Made by a program: the position numbers and the translations under genes
Part shown: one piece after another, positions 45,147-51,753 of the stretch
How the letters are laid out: each line of letters opens with the position of its first letter
Position numbering within the stretch: the stretch's first letter is position 1
Notes under the pieces: model-generated
The model's input: only the letters and a program-made list of their open reading frames with translations
Told to the model about the DNA's origin: nothing
Database searches by the model: none
Assembly: GCF_001544215.1 (NCBI RefSeq)
Contig: NZ_BCQB01000011.1
Span: 1-64,000 of the forward strand
Reading direction: 5' to 3'
Origin: Enterococcus durans NBRC 100479 = LMG 10746
GTDB lineage: Bacteria > Bacillota > Bacilli > Lactobacillales > Enterococcaceae
DNA: 64,000 nucleotides

Positions 45147-45454
45147 GCGTGGATAAGAAAGCAGCAATGAAACGAATTGCTGAATTAACCAAGTCAGAAT
45201 CTTGGCAAGAAGACAAAGAAATAGTTGCAGAAGTCCAAAAGCTTGGTAAACCAATGTGGACTGAAAAGCCTAAACGGAAAACGCCGAGAAAAATTGCAAT
45301 CTGGCATGGTGATCGAATTTTAGTAACAGGTACTGCTGAACAGTTATCTGAAATTACTGGATTAAGCAAAAATATTATTTGGGATAGGGCTAAACGCGAG
45401 AACGTTGATTCGAAAGGTCGTCAATTTAAATATTTGGAGGAGAAAAAATGCTAG
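45143..45454 (+). CDS. Prophage protein with NUMOD-like HTH segment
   Basis: A 103-residue protein, charged and helical at the N-terminus, with a C-terminal stretch (about 58-98, VTGTAEQLSEITGLSKNIIW) that resembles the small DNA-binding modules (HTH/NUMOD type) found in phage proteins. Overlaps both neighbours. Function unknown. Confidence 0.55.
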   Translation: MSVDKKAAMKRIAELTKSESWQEDKEIVAEVQKLGKPMWTEKPKRKTPRKIAIWHGDRILVTGTAEQLSEITGLSKNIIWDRAKRENVDSKGRQFKYLEEKKC

Positions 45455-45738
45455 ACATGAAAATCGAAGATTATCGAATTACCAGTGATTCTAGAAACAT
45501 TGTCTTATCGAAGGTAAGAAGAGACGAAGAAGGAAACATCCGCTACACCGAAGCAAAAGAAGAATCACGAGCAGATATCGGCTACTTTCAAACGGTCTCA
45601 TCGTGTTTAAAGGCGATACAACGCGATTACGTGTTAAGTGAAGAAAGAACGATAAAAAGTATTATCGAGTACAAAAAAGCGTTAGAAAACATCACTAGAC
45701 AGTTTGAACAGGCATGTGAGATTGAGGAGGAGAAATAA
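45448..45738 (+). CDS. Hypothetical prophage protein
   Basis: A 96-residue protein with a beta-rich N-terminus (YRITSDSRNIVLSKVRRDEEG, possibly DUF5405-like) and a long C-terminal helix. The start overlaps the previous stop, and its C-terminal IEEEK is encoded by the SD of the next gene. Confidence 0.55.
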   Translation: MLDMKIEDYRITSDSRNIVLSKVRRDEEGNIRYTEAKEESRADIGYFQTVSSCLKAIQRDYVLSEERTIKSIIEYKKALENITRQFEQACEIEEEK

Positions 45739-46199
45739 TGAGAACAGTCATTCAGGGAAAAGAAATCACAGTAACAATTAAGTCAGAGCGAGAATTAGAC
45801 ACACAAGAAATAATTGCGGCACACCAATTGGCTACTGGGAATTTTGAAGCTTTATTTATCAAAGAAGATAGCAAAACATCCAATACCAACAAAGAAGTAA
45901 AAACAAAATCTGTAGAAAAAGATATTCCGAAGTGGATCCAAGTAGAAATCACATGCCCTGTATGTACTCATGAAAGCAGAACAACAACTAAATATGGCAA
46001 CGTATTTACAAAATGTCCAAGTTGTAAGACACCTTTGTATAACAAATATGCAACAGGAATTGCTGGTGAACATGATAAAGCAGGCAACTACTATTATGCT
46101 CAGGAGGTCTTACGTCCTAAAAATGGAGGATTGACTGACGAGGAACAAGAACTATTAAAATCAATGAGCCAAGTAGTGACTAGTGAAAACGATGGATAA
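45738..46199 (+). CDS. Zinc-ribbon prophage protein
   Basis: A 153-residue protein with a central zinc ribbon: CPVC (about 74-77) and CPSC (about 94-97), the second followed by KTPLYNKYATG. The N-terminal half has a beta/alpha pattern. Likely nucleic-acid associated; function unknown. Confidence 0.6.
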   Translation: MRTVIQGKEITVTIKSERELDTQEIIAAHQLATGNFEALFIKEDSKTSNTNKEVKTKSVEKDIPKWIQVEITCPVCTHESRTTTKYGNVFTKCPSCKTPLYNKYATGIAGEHDKAGNYYYAQEVLRPKNGGLTDEEQELLKSMSQVVTSENDG

Positions 46200-46365
46200 A
46201 ATCAATGAATTGTTAAGCAAATATGATTTCCCTTTACCCGTTCTAAGCGATGTCAATCATCGCTTGGAATGCTGCAAAGAAGAAGCATATGTTGCTCAGC
46301 AACTTAGATATTTAGAAAACTTAGTGAAGTTTGGAAAAGTAAATTTGAAAGTGGAGGAAAAGTAA
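46192..46365 (+). CDS. Small helical prophage protein
   Basis: A 57-residue protein (LLSKYDFPLPVLSDVNHRLE). ATG at 46192 overlaps the previous stop by 8 bases; a GTG at 46183 is an alternative. It ends LKVEEK, encoded by the next SD. Function unknown. Confidence 0.5.
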   Translation: MDKINELLSKYDFPLPVLSDVNHRLECCKEEAYVAQQLRYLENLVKFGKVNLKVEEK

Positions 46366-46646
46366 TGGGTGATATGAGTGAATACTGGAAAGATATTAAA
46401 CCGCATCTAAAAGAACGTAGAAAACAACATGTCAGAAAGATGGGCAATTCAGCAACTAAAAATATTGAAACCTTGGGATTTGAATTTACTCATTATCCAA
46501 ACAATCATCAATTTGCAATTAATACCCATAATGGAATTATTGACTACTGGGGAACTACAGGAACGTGGATTGAGCGCAAAACAAAAAAACGTGGTAAAGG
46601 GATACGTAGTTTGAGGAAATATATTAATCAGGAGGACAGCAAATGA
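46365..46646 (+). CDS. Hypothetical prophage protein with a basic C-terminus
   Basis: A 93-residue protein with FEFTHYPNNHQFAINTHNG and the ending RKTKKRGKGIRSLRKYI. The pattern (short beta hairpins, terminal basic helix) suggests nucleic-acid contact. The start overlaps the previous stop (TAATG). Confidence 0.55.
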   Translation: MGDMSEYWKDIKPHLKERRKQHVRKMGNSATKNIETLGFEFTHYPNNHQFAINTHNGIIDYWGTTGTWIERKTKKRGKGIRSLRKYINQEDSK

Positions 46647-47056
46647 TACCGAGATTTCGAGCGTGGGATAAGCGAAAGAGCGTTATGAGAGAAGTAGCAG
46701 TCTTACATTTTACTAAAGGTGGCAAGGTCAACAGTATCGAATATTGGAAGACGCCTTCCGAATTGAAATCGTATCATGTACGAAATTTAGTCCTCATGCA
46801 ATCCACAGGGCTGAAAGATAAAAATGATGTTGAGATTTTCGAGGGGGATATTGTATTAGTCAGCGTACAAAATGGATTCGACTATTTAGATAATAAAGTT
46901 TGTATTGTCAAAAATTCAATAGGACATTCGGGATTAGTGTGTGCCACTGTTGATGAAGATTTAGAGTATCGAATTTTTAACACAGAGCTGTTTGAAGAAT
47001 ACACGTATGAAGTCATCGGAAATATATACGAGAATAGCGAGTTATTGGAGGAATAA
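46643..47056 (+). CDS. YopX family phage protein
   Basis: A 137-residue protein with the YopX pattern: FRAWDKRKSVM at the start, LMQSTGLKDKNDVEIFEGDIV in the middle, and EVIGNIYENSELL at the end. YopX proteins are common in Siphovirus early regions; their role is not known. Overlaps the preceding gene by ATGA. Confidence 0.85.
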   Translation: MIPRFRAWDKRKSVMREVAVLHFTKGGKVNSIEYWKTPSELKSYHVRNLVLMQSTGLKDKNDVEIFEGDIVLVSVQNGFDYLDNKVCIVKNSIGHSGLVCATVDEDLEYRIFNTELFEEYTYEVIGNIYENSELLEE

Positions 47057-47057
47057 G

Positions 47058-47246
47058 ATGAAATACATCATTACCACTGACAACGAGGAACAAGGTTGGC
47101 TTGATTCCTTTAACACTTGGTCAGGTCATTCTTACGAAATGAATCAAGAGGTTAAAGAAGATCATCTTGATTGTGTGGAAACGAATATTGATAGATTTAA
47201 TAATGAGGTTGCTTGTGGACCGGCAATTAGATTGGAGGAACAGTGA
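47058..47246 (+). CDS. Small acidic prophage protein
   Basis: A 62-residue protein (MKYIITTDNEEQGWLDSFNT). The start follows TTGGAGGAATAAG inside the end of the YopX gene. It ends IRLEEQ, encoded by the next SD and shared stop-start TGATG. Function unknown. Confidence 0.55.
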   Translation: MKYIITTDNEEQGWLDSFNTWSGHSYEMNQEVKEDHLDCVETNIDRFNNEVACGPAIRLEEQ

Positions 47247-47299
47247 TGAATAAACAGGAATTGATTGAAAAATACGAGACAGAAGTCGAATTTGAGTAA
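47246..47299 (+). CDS. 17-residue ORF, possible gene remnant
   Basis: MNKQELIEKYETEVEFE with a good GGAGGA site and coupled start. It resembles the first residues of longer small phage proteins, so it may be a truncated cassette that keeps translation coupled, rather than a functional protein. Confidence 0.35.
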   Translation: MNKQELIEKYETEVEFE

Positions 47300-47313
47300 G
47301 GAGGATAAAAAGA

Positions 47314-47943
47314 ATGAACACATTAGAGTTTAAAGAAGGTCAAACCTATGTTTGCACAAAATCAGATGAACGATGGTGGACAGTAGGTAAAGAATATCCA
47401 GTATTTTTGGATAGTGACAACGAACCAGTAATTAAAGATGATGATGGTGACAAGCGGTATTCAAGCTATATAAGAACATTTAACAATCAATTTAAACTAA
47501 AAGAGGAACAACCAAAAGTAACACTAGACGAAACGCAAAAGCCAGTGGTACCGAAGTTTGTGGCGGAGTGGTTTGAGGATAATAAAGATGATTTAGAATT
47601 TGCCATTTGGGAATTGTGTGTAGATTCTTATGGTTCTGCTCAGCAAGGGATGTTGGATTGGATTCAACAATCCGAAAACAAACCAATCGAAACCCTTGTC
47701 CGCATGAAAGACGGCTACGAGGTCGAGAAAGAGCCGTTGTACAGTGTAATAATTGCTGGCGATTACCTTTTCAAGGAGATCAGTTGCAGTAATGAAGTTA
47801 AACTAGTATCAACAGCTTACCTGCTGCAATACCTTGCACACCACTACCAACTGACCGAAAAACAGATTAAAGAAATTGATGAAAGATACTGGCCATTTGC
47901 TGTGCCAGTGGAAGAGGTGGAAATAGCAGAAAGCGAGGAATAA
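47314..47943 (+). CDS. DUF1642 family prophage protein
   Basis: A 209-residue protein. The C-terminal 130 residues match DUF1642 (PVVPKFVAEWFEDNKDDLEFAIW and the closing YQLTEKQIKEIDERYWPFAVPVE). The N-terminal 60 residues form a separate small beta domain (YVCTKSDERWWTVGKEYPVF), so the gene looks like a fusion of two modules. AAGGAGG precedes the ATG. Confidence 0.75.
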   Translation: MNTLEFKEGQTYVCTKSDERWWTVGKEYPVFLDSDNEPVIKDDDGDKRYSSYIRTFNNQFKLKEEQPKVTLDETQKPVVPKFVAEWFEDNKDDLEFAIWELCVDSYGSAQQGMLDWIQQSENKPIETLVRMKDGYEVEKEPLYSVIIAGDYLFKEISCSNEVKLVSTAYLLQYLAHHYQLTEKQIKEIDERYWPFAVPVEEVEIAESEE

Positions 47944-47944
47944 C

Positions 47945-48346
47945 ATGTTGAAAATTGTTATCGGGACAAATGAAGGAAAAGTATTATGTATTTCAAATAA
48001 CAAAGACGAGATCAAAGCATCAATGGTTAATTATTTGATTGATACCGACCAAGAACCAACAGAAGATTTCTTCGAATCTCGAAACTGGGGTGAATATGAT
48101 ATTGAGGTATACGAGTATCATCAACCGCAACTCAACGAGAATCAGCAGATTGTGTTGGAGTGGTTGAAATATCCGTTGAATGACATACCTAATCGATTTG
48201 CCAAAAACTATTTTGCGTATGTCACGTGTTTATTTTTAGGACAAGCGCCTGATAAAGTTTTAAAAGCCTATCAAGAATTGTCACTTGAACAGCGAAGACA
48301 AGTCCTAGCAGCATTCGCTCAATGGGGAGAACAGGAGGAACAGTGA
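47945..48346 (+). CDS. Hypothetical prophage protein
   Basis: A 133-residue protein with an N-terminal beta part (MLKIVIGTNEGKVLCISNN) and a helical C-terminal half (QQIVLEWLKYPLNDIPNRFA to QVLAAFAQWGEQEEQ). It starts 1 base after the DUF1642 stop. Function unknown. Confidence 0.55.
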   Translation: MLKIVIGTNEGKVLCISNNKDEIKASMVNYLIDTDQEPTEDFFESRNWGEYDIEVYEYHQPQLNENQQIVLEWLKYPLNDIPNRFAKNYFAYVTCLFLGQAPDKVLKAYQELSLEQRRQVLAAFAQWGEQEEQ

Positions 48347-48492
48347 TGAAAAAATTTGAATTTTCATATAACTACAAGGGAGTAGACAAGTGGGTAATCA
48401 TTGGAGCTAGTAATGAAGAGGATGCTTATAGAAGATTTGTTTTTGCTTATATGCACTGCGAAGTAGAAGAAGTAGAGGAGGAACAGCGATGA
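48346..48492 (+). CDS. Small acidic prophage protein
   Basis: A 48-residue protein (MKKFEFSYNYKGVDKWVIIG). It begins in the repeated junction GGAGGAACAGTGATGA, also used at 47246, and ends VEEVEEEQR encoded by the next SD. Function unknown. Confidence 0.5.
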   Translation: MKKFEFSYNYKGVDKWVIIGASNEEDAYRRFVFAYMHCEVEEVEEEQR

Positions 48493-48683
48493 GTATAACA
48501 GTAAAAGAGCTGCTAGATGTGGTTGGTTCTGGAACGGCTTTTTGGGTTCGTACAGCTAATCAAGGTGAGTGCATTAATTATTCTCGTGAAGAGGTTTTTG
48601 GACGTTTTTCACATAGAGATATTTTTGAAATACGTTGCGAAGATACAGATGAGCTAGTTATCGTGTTGGAGGAAGAGGAATGA
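48489..48683 (+). CDS. Small prophage protein
   Basis: A 64-residue protein with a beta-rich pattern (GTAFWVRTANQGECINYSRE) and the SD-encoded end VLEEEE. It overlaps both neighbours by four bases. Function unknown. Confidence 0.5.
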   Translation: MSITVKELLDVVGSGTAFWVRTANQGECINYSREEVFGRFSHRDIFEIRCEDTDELVIVLEEEE

Positions 48684-48895
48684 AAGAACAAACATACTAC
48701 GCAATTGATTCTGAAAATGGTTATGTGAGAGGGTTGAATGTTGATGGGTCGCTAAGTTTGGGCGGTAGAAATGTCATTAAAAACCTGAGCGATAATTACA
48801 TGTATGTAAAATATTTAATCGATTTGATTCATGAGTATACAGACCATGAAGTGAGTCTGAAAAAAATCGCGATAACGATGGAGGAAAAAGAATGA
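48680..48895 (+). CDS. Small prophage protein
   Basis: A 71-residue protein (YYAIDSENGYVRGLNVDGSL) with a helical C-terminal half. Overlaps both neighbours by four bases and ends TMEEKE, encoded by the next SD. Function unknown. Confidence 0.5.
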   Translation: MKEQTYYAIDSENGYVRGLNVDGSLSLGGRNVIKNLSDNYMYVKYLIDLIHEYTDHEVSLKKIAITMEEKE

Positions 48896-49188
48896 AACTA
48901 AAAGACGGATTTTACGCTAGTAGCCACGGTATCGGCGGTTTAATGCTAGACATGCCGACAAAGAATCCTAAAACACGTGAGAAACCAAAATTCAAAGTCG
49001 GTGACATGGTTCGATGTGAAGCAGAAGAGTTCATCTATCCATTTCGTGGATATGTAGAACACGTCTATAATCACTCAGCAATCATTCGCATTGAAAACAC
49101 GATGGAATGTGACAAGTGGTTAGCGAAAAGCAAAGAGAATTTAGCAGTGGTGAGATTGGTGGATATGGAACTAATCAATGACAAATAA
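48892..49188 (+). CDS. Hypothetical prophage protein with SH3-like beta pattern
   Basis: A 98-residue protein with the segment KFKVGDMVRCEAEEFIYPFR followed by GYVEHVYNHSAIIRIE, suggesting a small beta-barrel. It is the last of the overlapped early-gene run; a gap with a possible promoter (TATTAT-like box near 49231) precedes arpU. Confidence 0.55.
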   Translation: MKLKDGFYASSHGIGGLMLDMPTKNPKTREKPKFKVGDMVRCEAEEFIYPFRGYVEHVYNHSAIIRIENTMECDKWLAKSKENLAVVRLVDMELINDK

Positions 49189-49263
49189 AAAAGCCGGATC
49201 GCTCCGACCGTTCTAATAAATTCCACAAGTTTATTATATCACATAAAGGAGCGGTTTGACTTG

Positions 49264-49680
49264 ATGCAATTGTTACGAGAGGTAGATTTCAAACAGACAA
49301 GATGTAATGCGAGAGATGTGCTGAAGAACTTTCGGCGTTTGGAGCGGATGGCAGGTCGCTCTTTGATAGATATTAAGTCGCCGATTATTACGGATATGCC
49401 TAAGGCACCGAAGCATGGCAATAAGGCAGAAGACGCGATCATTCAGATGATGGATATAGAAGCAGAGAGAGATGCGATTTTAGCGGCTTTGATGGCACTT
49501 AGTCTGATTAGCCGTCAGATACTCTACTACAGCTTCTGTGACGTAAATAAGCACTCTAATTATGAAATAGGGCAATTGATACGAGGATACGGTGAAAAGA
49601 ATGTAGAGAAGCTGAAATCCATCGCATTGATCGAATTTGCTGAAGCATACAAAAAAGGCGTGTTAGTTCAGTATCGTTGA
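49264..49680 (+). CDS. arpU: ArpU family late transcription regulator
   Basis: A 138-residue protein of the ArpU group, which resembles sigma-factor region 4 and controls late gene expression in Gram-positive phages. The N-terminal helical part (about 1-60) is followed by a sigma-4-like HTH (about 78-125, LISRQILYYSFCDVNKHSNYEIGQLI). The ATG at 49264 follows AGGAG; a TTG at 49261 adjoins it. It sits directly before the late region and a set of phased repeats. Confidence 0.82.
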   Translation: MQLLREVDFKQTRCNARDVLKNFRRLERMAGRSLIDIKSPIITDMPKAPKHGNKAEDAIIQMMDIEAERDAILAALMALSLISRQILYYSFCDVNKHSNYEIGQLIRGYGEKNVEKLKSIALIEFAEAYKKGVLVQYR

Positions 49681-49683
49681 TTT

Positions 49684-49711
49684 TGTAGGGTTTTTGTAGG
49701 GATAGTGTAGG
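49684..49711 (+). repeat. Three TGTAGG(G) repeats at 11-bp spacing
   Basis: TGTAGGG at 49684 and 49695 and TGTAGG at 49706, each 11 bases apart, immediately after the arpU stop. Helical phasing suggests a cooperative protein-binding site. A TATTAT-like box (about 49733) lies downstream. Confidence 0.6.
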
Positions 49712-49745
49712 CTTTTTAAGCGGTTTAACGTGATATTATGATAGT

Positions 49746-49774
49746 GTCGAAAGATTAGGAAACAGGACTTCGAC
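49746..49774 (+). other. Hairpin in the arpU downstream region
   Basis: GTCGAA (49746-49751) and TTCGAC (49769-49774), extended by adjacent complementary bases, form a stem. A second stem GGGAG-GAAAT-CTCCC near 49791 follows, with a weak T-run; this may end a short leader transcript. Confidence 0.4.
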
Positions 49775-49826
49775 AAAATAAAATGTAAGGGAGGAAATCT
49801 CCCTCATCGTTTTAAATTAAGCTTCG

Positions 49827-49899
49827 ATAGATAGCAGCAAATATGAAGAAAAGGATGTGAACTCAACTCCTTCTGAATTCTTCGTATGCTGCTGTCTAT
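49827..49899 (+). other. Long imperfect hairpin
   Basis: ATAGATAGCAGCA (49827-49839) pairs with TGCTGCTGTCTAT (49887-49899), continued inward by ATATGAAGAA with TTCTTCGTAT and AAGGA with TCCTT, leaving a 12-base loop and one 5-base bulge. No T-run follows, so it is not a simple terminator. An RNase III site or structured leader are possible. Confidence 0.6.
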
Positions 49900-49923
49900 T
49901 AAATTATTTAAGGAGGGGATTGT

Positions 49924-50055
49924 ATGCATCATTATATTACTAAATATCAAGATGAAAATGGAAAATTGAGAATTGTATCATGGTTACAAATTAATCTATT
50001 TAACAAATCTTACTGTTTTTCAAAAAAAGAGCTAGCTGTCCCTAAAGACAACTAG
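49924..50055 (+). CDS. Small prophage protein
   Basis: A 43-residue protein (MHHYITKYQDENGKLRIVSW then LQINLFNKSYCFSKKE). AAGGAGGGG precedes the ATG. Its end forms one arm of a hairpin (GCTAGCTGTC with GACAACTAGC, about 50029-50057) between it and the convergent YjzC-like gene. Function unknown. Confidence 0.6.
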   Translation: MHHYITKYQDENGKLRIVSWLQINLFNKSYCFSKKELAVPKDN

Positions 50056-50063
50056 CAGTAATC

Positions 50064-50228
50064 TTATTTTTTGGTCCATTTGTTTCCTGGCTTAGAAGTT
50101 GGAGGAAGTCTGTCTCCTTTATCGATAGTAGCATTATGACCTTTAGGAACATTTCCTCCTTTTGGACCAACTTCTTTGTACTTACCGGCAGGCTTATTAT
50201 CTTCGCCTGGTTTGAAAAGATTACTCAT
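50064..50228 (-). CDS. YjzC family small protein
   Basis: A 54-residue protein (MSNLFKPGEDNKPAGKYKEV, then GPKGGNVPKGHNATIDKGDR) with the FKPG, EVG-x(2)-GG and KGDRLPPT features of Bacillus YjzC. Function unknown. It has its own minus-strand promoter at 50281-50308 and AGGTGG ribosome site, and lies opposite the late genes. It is probably expressed in the lysogen. Confidence 0.75.
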   Translation of the reverse strand: MSNLFKPGEDNKPAGKYKEVGPKGGNVPKGHNATIDKGDRLPPTSKPGNKWTKK

Positions 50229-50280
50229 ATTTTTCACCACCTTTTAATTTATTTCAGCGGACCACTCGCTGATAACTAAA

Positions 50281-50308
50281 ATTATACGCTTAGTATTTAT
50301 TTTCACAA
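50281..50308 (-). promoter_or_regulatory. Promoter of the YjzC-like gene
   Basis: On the minus strand TTGTGA (complement of 50303-50308) is 16 bases from a consensus TATAAT (complement of 50281-50286). A hairpin AGCG/CGCT lies in the leader. Confidence 0.65.
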
Positions 50309-50317
50309 TATTAATTT

Positions 50318-50406
50318 GTCGCTGTGGCGGAAAGGGTAGACGCTAAGCATGTGTGCTAGGTCAATGCTTCGGCAACCATGCAATGTTCGATTCATTGCCA
50401 GTGACT
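50318..50406 (+). ncRNA. tRNA-like domain, class II shape with a collapsed anticodon loop
   Basis: Acceptor arms GTCGCTG (50318-50324) and CAGTGAC (50399-50405) pair over seven bases. Then come TG, a D-arm of leucine-tRNA type (GCGGAAAGGGTAGACGC), a putative anticodon arm AGCA-TGTG-TGCT with only a four-base loop, a long variable arm (GGT..TGC-TTCG-GCA-ACC), and a T-arm GCAATG-TTCGATT-CATTGC with six rather than five pairs. A decoding tRNA would need a seven-base anticodon loop, so this looks like a mimic or decayed tRNA. Confidence 0.72.
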
Positions 50407-50665
50407 TTGGGTTTATGTTAATCCCAAACTACCAGTTAGTAAAAACACAATGATGTCTGGTGCATAGCAACTGCTGACAGGAAAGTTGTTAATGTAAAGC
50501 GATTCGAACGGACTATACCTGACAGAGATGTCCTATTGTCGAATTGAGTATCAGAGCTGGAAACCTCAACTGATGCACCTGTCAATTAGCAACCGAGGTA
50601 TTGAGGAAGTGGGTAGGCGCAGGAAGTATTAGACTTGTCTGTGTGTAGGTTGCTATTACATATTA

Positions 50666-50694
50666 GATCACTCTTTGAGTGGTCTTTTTATTTT
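50666..50694 (+). terminator. Terminator of the noncoding RNA
   Basis: GATCACTC (50666-50673), loop TTT, GAGTGGTC (50677-50684), then TTTTTATTTT. It is the only strong plus-strand terminator between arpU and terminase. Confidence 0.85.
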
Positions 50695-50713
50695 GCATAA
50701 AGGAGGTCACGTG

Positions 50714-50779
50714 ATGAGAAAACTACTAGATAAGTTAAGAAGACTCATCCGCCAACGGAATGGAGTGGTAACGACATGA
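50714..50779 (+). CDS. 21-residue cationic ORF before terminase
   Basis: MRKLLDKLRRLIRQRNGVVT plus one Thr: an amphipathic basic helix after a perfect AGGAGGT site. The stop overlaps the next start by ATGA. It could be a microprotein, or a coupling leader placed after the RNA terminator. Confidence 0.5.
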   Translation: MRKLLDKLRRLIRQRNGVVTT

Positions 50780-51000
50780 GAAACTGCTGGTATGTATCAC
50801 TAACAAACCGATATCCGCAACCGAACACTGATGATCCAGTGAGGGTTGTCCAATCAGTCCAAATAAAAAAGAAGTACTCCATCATTGAAATGGCCAGAGA
50901 AGCAACACCAAAAGAGATTGATAAATGCAAACTTCTTTATTGCTGTCATGGTTTCTATTCAGATAAACACATACAGGGAAATCTTTCAAAGTATGTGTAG
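50776..51000 (+). CDS. Hypothetical late-operon protein
   Basis: A 74-residue protein with cysteines in KLLYCCHGFYSDKH and a PxNTDDPVRVVQSVQ segment. It sits directly before the terminase genes and is coupled to the 21-residue ORF. Function unknown; HNH or portal-accessory motifs are not seen. Confidence 0.55.
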   Translation: MRNCWYVSLTNRYPQPNTDDPVRVVQSVQIKKKYSIIEMAREATPKEIDKCKLLYCCHGFYSDKHIQGNLSKYV

Positions 51001-51042
51001 ATTACAAAACAAATGTTGCAAACAAGCGAGGTGGTGTCACAT

Positions 51043-51753
51043 GTGAAGAAATACGAACTAGCTAAAGATGATTATGAAAAAGGGTTGAAGTATAGAGAAA
51101 TAGCGGAAAAGTATGGTGTATCCATCAGCACAGTAAAGTCATGGAAATCCCGTTACTGGTCTCGAGAAAAGGTTGCAACCAAGAACGCAACTATTCCGAA
51201 CAACAAAGGAGCGCCAGAGGACAACAAAAACGCTGTTACCCATGGCCTTTTTGCCAATTGGTTACCTTCTGAAACATTAGAAATTATGAATGAGGTTGCA
51301 ACCTCTAAACCTGAGGATATATTATGGAATAATATCATGATCCAGTACACGGCTATTATCCGAGCACAGAAAATCATGTATGTTGATTATGAGGGTAGTT
51401 TGTCCAAAGAAGTTTCTAAGTGGTCCTCGAGTGATTCTGGAAGTTCAGAAGAATATGCTATTCAATATGCTTGGGACAAGCAAGCTAATTTCATGAATGC
51501 ACAATCAAGGGCTATGAGCACGCTATCTAGCTTAATTAGACAATTTGTCTCTATAGCTGATGAACATGATGAACGTAGAAAGAAACTAGAATACATGGAT
51601 GTACAAGTCAATTTAGCAAAAGCACAATTGAAGCAGTTAGATGATGGTTATGATTCGTCAGAAGAACAAACAGTGATTGTTGATGATATCCCGATGATTG
51701 AAAGTGAGGTTGATTCAAATGGGAATGAAAGCCAAGACGAAGCCTCAGATTAA
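51043..51753 (+). CDS. terS: Phage terminase small subunit
   Basis: A 236-residue DNA-recognition subunit. The N-terminal HTH (about 12-40, KGLKYREIAEKYGVSISTVK) is followed by the PBSX-type NNKGAPEDNKNAVTHGLFANW segment and a helical oligomerisation part. GTG at 51043 is preceded by GAGGTGG; the in-frame ATG at 51013 would include that site. It overlaps the large subunit by 35 bases. Confidence 0.87.
   Translation: MKKYELAKDDYEKGLKYREIAEKYGVSISTVKSWKSRYWSREKVATKNATIPNNKGAPEDNKNAVTHGLFANWLPSETLEIMNEVATSKPEDILWNNIMIQYTAIIRAQKIMYVDYEGSLSKEVSKWSSSDSGSSEEYAIQYAWDKQANFMNAQSRAMSTLSSLIRQFVSIADEHDERRKKLEYMDVQVNLAKAQLKQLDDGYDSSEEQTVIVDDIPMIESEVDSNGNESQDEASD

Larger units (their letters stand above)
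50318..50694 (+). ncRNA. Large structured noncoding RNA of the prophage late region
   Basis: After the tRNA-like domain come a TTTGGG/CCCAAA hairpin (50406-50428), GGTGCAT/ATGCACC (50459-50465 with 50573-50579), alternative TGACAGG/CCTGTCA (50475-50481 with 50578-50584), a ten-pair hairpin from ATTCGA and GGAC to GTCC and TCGAAT (50502-50544), and TAGCAACC/GGTTGCTA (50587-50594 with 50648-50655). It ends in a clean terminator at 50666-50694. No frame codes through it. Its position, size class and tRNA link recall GOLLD/ROOL phage RNAs; this cannot be confirmed here. Confidence 0.68.

Noticed and set aside
50318-50406. Functional leucine or serine tRNA
   Set aside because: The anticodon arm cannot form a seven-base loop and the T-stem is one pair too long.
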